A DNA stretch of 64,000 nt from Ascidiimonas aurantiaca (GTDB lineage: Bacteria; Bacteroidota; Bacteroidia; Flavobacteriales; Flavobacteriaceae), in NCBI RefSeq assembly GCF_037646345.1, contig NZ_JBBEWR010000008.1:33444-97443 (forward strand). The letters run 5' to 3'. Positions 59,604 to 64,000 of the stretch are shown one piece after another. Both the position numbers and the translations under genes were made by a program. Below the pieces are notes generated by a model, which searched no databases, was not told where the DNA came from, and saw only the letters and a list, made by a program, of their open reading frames with translations. Position 1 is the stretch's first letter, and every line of letters begins with the position of its first letter.

Positions 59604-60416
59604 CTAAATACCCTTTTTGGCCCTTAGTACGCTCTCCAGAATAATTTCTACGCCAAATTTATCATTGCTCTGCGTTTGAAAACGAGCTGTTTTGATCACA
59701 TTGGGATGCGCATTTTTCATAGCGTAGCTAAAGTATCCCTGCCGGAGCATTTCAATATCATTGTTATAGTCGCCAAACACCATAGTTTGTTCAGGACTTA
59801 TACCTAATTCCTGCTGAACCTGTTTCAGAGCATTGCCTTTATGTGCATTGAGGTGGGAGATATCGAGCCATTTTTCGTCTGAAACTTTTATTTGATATAG
59901 CCCTTTAAACTTTTTAAGAGAGGGGTACAGGTGCTGCTCAGAGTTATGCATATGATAACATGCCAGTTTTAAAAATACATCATCGGTCACTTTTTTTAGG
60001 TCGTTTACAATAGTAACCGAATAGTAATATTTATGAAGAATAGGTATAAACTCTTCAGTGGGGTTTTCAATATACGCTCCTTTTTTACCACACAAAATAA
60101 GATGTGTATGTGTAATATTCCTTAAAGGATCAATAAAATTTGATAATTCATCTGGTCGCAAGGTATTGATGAGGAGCTGGTGGTCGCCCTGCATGGCAAT
60201 ACCACCATTTTCGGCAATAACAATAAGTTTATCTTTTATGAGATCCAACTTACTCAAAATGCTTTGATACTGCCTGCCGCTGGCGGCAACGAAATGTACT
60301 CCGTAAGATGACAATTCTTCAAACAATTCAAAAAAGCGGGTACTTACCTCCCCTTTAGAATTGAGTAAAGTTCCGTCCATATCGGTAACAACCAGTTGTA
60401 CATTGGCAAGTTTCAT
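59604..60416 (-). CDS. HAD-superfamily hydrolase, Cof subfamily
   Basis: 270 residues from ATG 60416, the start that leads into motif I (VVTDMDGTLLNSKGEVS). Motif II AASGRQ (about 45), a C2-type cap (about 85-185), the motif III Lys in LNAHKGNALKQV and motif IV FGDYNNDIEMLRQG complete the Cof/YbiV pattern. Likely phosphatase for sugar phosphates or nucleotides. It is convergent with the YjbQ gene, with a 13-base gap. Confidence 0.9.
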   Translation of the reverse strand: MKLANVQLVVTDMDGTLLNSKGEVSTRFFELFEELSSYGVHFVAASGRQYQSILSKLDLIKDKLIVIAENGGIAMQGDHQLLINTLRPDELSNFIDPLRNITHTHLILCGKKGAYIENPTEEFIPILHKYYYSVTIVNDLKKVTDDVFLKLACYHMHNSEQHLYPSLKKFKGLYQIKVSDEKWLDISHLNAHKGNALKQVQQELGISPEQTMVFGDYNNDIEMLRQGYFSYAMKNAHPNVIKTARFQTQSNDKFGVEIILESVLRAKKGI

Positions 60417-60504
60417 AAGAGTTTTAAAATTTAAAAGTGCACCAGGTTTTTTTACAATTAAAAAGTTAGTCAAATAAACAAAGTTTATAAATAGGGATTT
60501 TAAC

Positions 60505-60537
60505 AAAAAAACCTGATAGCATGCTATCAGGTTTTTT
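60505..60537 (-). terminator. Terminator of the thrS-infC-rpmI-rplT operon
   Basis: AAAAAACCTGATAGCATGCTATCAGGTTTTTT is a near-perfect palindrome giving a long stem with flanking A and T runs, 23 bases after the L20 stop. Confidence 0.9.
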
Positions 60538-60560
60538 AAGCGAAACAGGTGATTATACGT

Positions 60561-60905
60561 TTATTTTACTTTCTGAACAATTGCTTTAAAAGCTTCCGGG
60601 TGATTCATAGCCAGGTCTGCAAGTACCTTTCTGTTAAGATCTATATTATTGGCTTTTAGTTTACCCATAAACTGAGAATACGACATTCCGTGCTGTCTGG
60701 CACCTGCATTAATACGGGTGATCCAAAGTGCACGAAAAGTTCGCTTTTTATTTCTACGGTCTCTATACGAGTATTGCATCGCTTTTTCAACCGCATTTTT
60801 GGCAACTGTCCAAACGTTTTTACGTCTTCCAAAGTAGCCTTTAGCTTGCTTCAATATTTTTTTTCTTCTTGCCCGTGAAGCAACGGAATTTACTGATCTT
60901 GGCAT
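60561..60905 (-). CDS. rplT: 50S ribosomal protein L20
   Basis: 114 residues, standard length. MPRSVNSVASRARRKKILKQAKGYFGRRKN and LWITRINAGARQHGMSYSQFM are L20 hallmarks. Last gene of the thrS-infC-rpmI-rplT operon. In other bacteria L20 represses rpmI-rplT translation; the 111-base gap before this gene could hold such a site but I cannot identify it. Confidence 0.98.
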   Translation of the reverse strand: MPRSVNSVASRARRKKILKQAKGYFGRRKNVWTVAKNAVEKAMQYSYRDRRNKKRTFRALWITRINAGARQHGMSYSQFMGKLKANNIDLNRKVLADLAMNHPEAFKAIVQKVK

Positions 60906-61016
60906 AATTTCTGTTTTTTGTAGCAGGCGGCAGTTATTTCTGCACTTTTTTAGGCGGTCTGTTTTTTGCCCGGCCTGACTCCATGGTTATACTATTAATT
61001 GAACCTTGTTAAGCAA

Positions 61017-61214
61017 TTATTTTAATCGTAATTGCTCTAAAATACTGTTTTCATCGTGTGGATGAACCAGTGTTGAGTGCGTGAGTGCGAGCTTACGCTT
61101 CTTAGATTTCTTCGTAAGAATGTGGCTCTTAAAAGCGTGCTTTCTCTTAATTTTACCAGAACCTGTAAGCTTAAAACGCTTTTTGGCACTGGATTTTGTT
61201 TTCATTTTAGGCAT
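61017..61214 (-). CDS. rpmI: 50S ribosomal protein L35
   Basis: 65 residues. MPKMKTKSSAKKRFKLTGSGKIKRKHAFKSHILTKK is the typical L35 sequence. 29 bases after infC. Confidence 0.98.
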   Translation of the reverse strand: MPKMKTKSSAKKRFKLTGSGKIKRKHAFKSHILTKKSKKRKLALTHSTLVHPHDENSILEQLRLK

Positions 61215-61243
61215 TGTCTTGCTTTAAATTATTACTATTTCGC

Positions 61244-61807
61244 TTATTTCGGTTTTTTAGGAGCGATAAACATAGTCATACGTTTACCTTCCAGTTTTGG
61301 CATTTGTTCAACTTTGCCAAAGTCTTCCAGATCCCGGGCGAGACGTAATAATAAAATCTCTCCCTGATCTTTATACACAATAGACCTTCCTTTAAAAAAA
61401 ACATAAGCTTTGAGTTTAGCCCCGTCTTTAAGGAACTTTTCTGCATGCTTTTTCTTAAAATCGTAATCATGGTCATCGGTTTGAGGACCGAATCGTATTT
61501 CCTTTATTACTACTTTAGAGGCTTTGGCCTTAAGTGCTTTTTCTCTTTTTTTCTGTTCGTACAGGAACTTTTTATAGTCCATTATCTTACATACCGGAGG
61601 TTTCGCATTGGGCGAAATTTCCACCAGGTCAAGACCGAGTTCGTCTGCCTTGGCAATAGCAGCTTTAATATTGTAAACACCCATTTCTACATTATCTCCT
61701 ACCAGTCGTACTTCGGTTACTCGAATATCCTGGTTGATTCTGTGAGGGTTTTTATTTTCTCTTTGTTGGTATCTGTTACCTCTTCTATTATTGTGTCTCA
61801 GGGCTAT
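61244..61807 (-). CDS. infC: Translation initiation factor IF-3, apparently starting at a non-ATG codon
   Basis: 187 residues if begun at ATA 61807. From the first ATG (61684) the protein would start inside the N-domain, at MGVYNIKAAI. The same frame continues upstream with clear IF-3 sequence (NQDIRVTEVRLVGDNVE) and a basic head (LRHNNRRGNRYQQRENKNPHR), as far as a TAA at 61811-61813. The only codons after that stop are GCC, ATA, GCC and CTG, so ATA 61807 or CTG 61801 must initiate. E. coli infC uses AUU, through which IF-3 regulates itself; the same logic is plausible here. PPVCKIMDYKKFLYEQ and the C-domain are normal. Confidence 0.9.
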   Translation of the reverse strand: MALRHNNRRGNRYQQRENKNPHRINQDIRVTEVRLVGDNVEMGVYNIKAAIAKADELGLDLVEISPNAKPPVCKIMDYKKFLYEQKKREKALKAKASKVVIKEIRFGPQTDDHDYDFKKKHAEKFLKDGAKLKAYVFFKGRSIVYKDQGEILLLRLARDLEDFGKVEQMPKLEGKRMTMFIAPKKPK

Positions 61808-61837
61808 GGCTTAAATAATTTAATTAAACGTACTTTT

Positions 61838-63778
61838 CTAAAATTGTTTTAAAGTTGTATTGATCTCTTTGTTAACCAATGCTACAAAAGCGTCAACCGT
61901 TAAAGAGCCCAAGTCACCTTCTCCGTGTTTTCTAACTGAAATGGTAGCATTTTTTTCTTCATTTTCTCCTACAATCAACATGTAAGGTATTTTTTTCATT
62001 TCAGCCTCCCTTATTTTTTTGCCGATCGTCTCGTTTCGGTTATCAATGAGGCTGCGAATTTCGTGATTTTCCAATAAACTTAAAACTTTTTCGGCATATT
62101 TTTCATATTTCTCACTGATAGCTAATATGATAGCCTGATCAGGGATAAGCCAAAGGGGAAAGTTTCCTCCTGTGTGCTCCAGTAATATGGCAACAAAACG
62201 TTCCATACTGCCAAATGGTGCCCTGTGTATCATTACGGGACGGTGAAGCTCGTTGTCGCTCCCTTTGTAAGTAAGGTCAAATCTCTCGGGAAGATTGTAA
62301 TCTACCTGTATAGTACCCAGTTGCCATTTTCTGCCCAGAGCATCTCTCACCATGAAATCCAGTTTGGGCCCGTAAAAAGCAGCTTCCCCGGTTTCAATAA
62401 CATAGTTAAGCTCTTTTTCCTTGGCAGCCTGTAATATAGCCTCTTCGGCTTTTTTCCAGTTTTCATCACTCCCAATATATTTATCGGGATTATTGGAGTC
62501 TCTTAGTGATACCTGGGTTACAAAATCTTCAAATCCTAAAGATTCAAATACATACATTACCAGATCGATCACATTTTTAAACTCCTCACTTAACTGCTCA
62601 GGTGTACAAAATATATGTGCATCATCTTGTGTAAACCCACGTACTCTGGTAAGGCCGTGGAGTTCGCCACTTTGTTCATATCTATATACTGTACCAAATT
62701 CGGCATAACGCTTTGGCAGGTCTTTATAACTCCAGGGCCTCGCATTGAATATTTCACAATGATGTGGGCAGTTCATAGGTTTGAGCAAAAACTCTTCCCC
62801 TTCATGTGGTGTTGTGATAGGTTTGAAGCTATCTTCTCCGTACTTGGCGTAATGTCCGGATGTAATATACAGCTCTTTATTGCCTATATGAGGTGACACT
62901 ACCTGTTCGTAACCCGCTTTCTTTTGCGCTTTTTTAAGAAATTGCTCCAATCGCTCTCTTAGCGCGGCTCCTTTGGGTAACCATAAAGGTAATCCTTGTC
63001 CTACTTTTTGAGAAAACGTGAATAATTCAAGTTCTTTACCCAGTTTACGATGATCTCTTTTTTTAGCTTCTTCGAGTAAATGTAAATAGGTATTGAGCTC
63101 TTTTTGTTTTGGAAATGATATACCATATACACGTGTAAGTTGTTTTTGATTTTCATCTCCTCTCCAGTAGGCACCGGCTACACTTAGTAACTTGACGGCT
63201 TTGATGATACCGGTATTGGGAATATGACCTCCCCGACACAGGTCTGTAAAAGTATCGTGGTCACAAAAAGTGATAGTGCCATCTTCCAGATTTTCTATAA
63301 GCTCTATTTTATATTCATTGTTTTTGTTCTGGTAATAAGCAAGTGCTTCTGCTTTTGATACTTCACGCATTTTATACAGGTGCTTGCCCTTGGCAATTTC
63401 CAGCATTTTGGCTTCAATAGCTGGAAAATCTTTATCTGATATAGTGTGTTCACCAAAATCAACGTCATAATAGAACCCATTTTCAATAGGGGGCCCTATG
63501 GTGAGTTTTATACCGGGATATAGTTCTTCCAGTGCCTGTGCCAATACATGAGAAGAAGAGTGCCAGAAAGCTGTCTTCCCTTCTTCCTGGTTCCAGGTAT
63601 ATAGTGTTAAATTACCATCGGTGGTAAGTGGAGTTATCGTTTCAACGGTTTGATCGTTAAAACTGGCAGAAATAACATTTCTGGCAAGGCCTTCACTAAT
63701 GCTTTTAGCCACATCCATAGGAGTGCTGTTCTTTTCAAACTCCTTTACTGATCCGTCTGGTAATGTAATTTTGATCAT
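61838..63778 (-). CDS. thrS: Threonyl-tRNA synthetase
   Basis: 646 residues from ATG 63778. TGS domain (1-60: MIKITLPDGSVKEFEKNSTPMDVA), editing domain (about 65-220; HSSSHVLAQALEELYPG, DLCRGGHIPNTG), class II catalytic core with zinc ligands in LKPMNCPHHCEIF and RYAEFGTVYRYEQSGELHGLTRVRGFTQDDAHIF, and anticodon-binding domain (about 545-646). First gene of the thrS-infC-rpmI-rplT operon, preceded by a consensus promoter. Confidence 0.98.
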   Translation of the reverse strand: MIKITLPDGSVKEFEKNSTPMDVAKSISEGLARNVISASFNDQTVETITPLTTDGNLTLYTWNQEEGKTAFWHSSSHVLAQALEELYPGIKLTIGPPIENGFYYDVDFGEHTISDKDFPAIEAKMLEIAKGKHLYKMREVSKAEALAYYQNKNNEYKIELIENLEDGTITFCDHDTFTDLCRGGHIPNTGIIKAVKLLSVAGAYWRGDENQKQLTRVYGISFPKQKELNTYLHLLEEAKKRDHRKLGKELELFTFSQKVGQGLPLWLPKGAALRERLEQFLKKAQKKAGYEQVVSPHIGNKELYITSGHYAKYGEDSFKPITTPHEGEEFLLKPMNCPHHCEIFNARPWSYKDLPKRYAEFGTVYRYEQSGELHGLTRVRGFTQDDAHIFCTPEQLSEEFKNVIDLVMYVFESLGFEDFVTQVSLRDSNNPDKYIGSDENWKKAEEAILQAAKEKELNYVIETGEAAFYGPKLDFMVRDALGRKWQLGTIQVDYNLPERFDLTYKGSDNELHRPVMIHRAPFGSMERFVAILLEHTGGNFPLWLIPDQAIILAISEKYEKYAEKVLSLLENHEIRSLIDNRNETIGKKIREAEMKKIPYMLIVGENEEKNATISVRKHGEGDLGSLTVDAFVALVNKEINTTLKQF

Positions 63779-63799
63779 GCAAATATTTATTTGAGGTGG

Positions 63800-63830
63800 C
63801 AAAGATAATAGGATGTTTTCAGGCGTACAA
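63800..63830 (-). promoter_or_regulatory. Promoter of the thrS operon
   Basis: On the minus strand, TTG (63830-63828), 20 bases, TATCTTTG (63807-63800): full consensus, 21 bases before the thrS ATG. Confidence 0.7.
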
Positions 63831-63962
63831 CAATATATAGTATATAATAAAGAATATAAAATAGTATGACTGGGTTAGTGATGTTCTCTTTATTTTCCTT
63901 TCCTAACTAGTTATGTTATAGTTTTTTGCGGATTAAGGATGAGAAAGGGTTGGTTAATGTGG

Positions 63963-63991
63963 TTGTAATTAGGATTGATTTTTTATATTTG
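63963..63991 (+). promoter_or_regulatory. Promoter pointing out of the window
   Basis: TTG (63963-63965), 18 bases, TATATTTG (63984-63991) at the right edge, reading rightwards. The transcribed gene lies beyond the window. Confidence 0.55.
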
Positions 63992-64000
63992 CAGCCGTTT

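Overview
The window is chromosomal DNA from a member of the Bacteroidota, almost certainly family Flavobacteriaceae; I do not assign a genus. The base composition is AT-rich. Shine-Dalgarno sequences are mostly absent, and promoters follow the Bacteroidota pattern (TTG/TTTG, about 19-21 bases, TAnnTTTG). The gene content is also typical: rpmB-rpmG-DUF4295-ftsY, split transketolase, carotenoid genes crtI-crtB-crtZ, TonB-dependent receptors and a parvulin-type PPIase cluster. I see no insertion sequence, prophage, CRISPR array or rRNA. Most of the window is housekeeping sequence with good terminators between convergent genes.

Layout. 1-5,720: 5' part of htpG, a candidate small RNA, a TetR-like regulator with a UbiB/ABC1 kinase, a FabH-like ketosynthase, and arsC/arsR. 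5,861-12,421: a TonB-linked outer-membrane barrel, CoA-binding protein, sodium:solute symporter, recR and an E2 acyltransferase. 12,435-13,640: a stand-alone BLUF photoreceptor and a decayed esterase gene. 13,823-18,590: exonuclease, FAH-family enzyme, Hpt protein, cinA, L28, L33, DUF4295 protein and ftsY. 18,827-25,331: hydrolase, amidase lipoprotein, rimO, acetyltransferase, HAD phosphatase and HMG-CoA lyase. 25,397-29,794: a FecA-like receptor, guaB and a small conserved protein. 29,996-35,417: three periplasmic PPIase-family proteins, MoxR and a small lipoprotein. 35,581-39,212: aconitase and two thioredoxin-fold paralogues. 39,214-42,944: crtZ, crtB and crtI under a CarH/LitR-like B12-domain MerR regulator. 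43,301-43,724: tRNA-Leu and three identical tRNA-Lys genes in a 115-bp tandem repeat. 43,859-46,835: aroK, a phosphoribosyltransferase, a methyltransferase, an S4 protein and an FKBP/TSP3 lipoprotein.

The most unusual part is 46,954-49,191. It holds eight tandem minus-strand genes for 57-61-residue peptides. Each has a near-identical double-glycine leader and a core of the form C-x6-CC-x(8-10)-C-x4-C-x(4-5)-C. Three of the eight are absent from a simple long-ORF listing and were read directly from the sequence. No modification enzyme, peptidase/ABC exporter or immunity gene lies nearby, so the family looks like an orphan, diversifying set of secreted six-cysteine peptides whose processing machinery is elsewhere.

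49,410-63,778: an outer-membrane barrel, split transketolase, tgt, an LptF/G permease, a DMT transporter, accA, dnaB, a conserved lineage protein, a YjbQ protein, a HAD hydrolase and the classic thrS-infC-rpmI-rplT operon, in which infC appears to start at a non-ATG codon. Two photoreceptor types (BLUF and B12-dependent) in one window, one of them beside carotenoid genes, suggest a light-exposed lifestyle.
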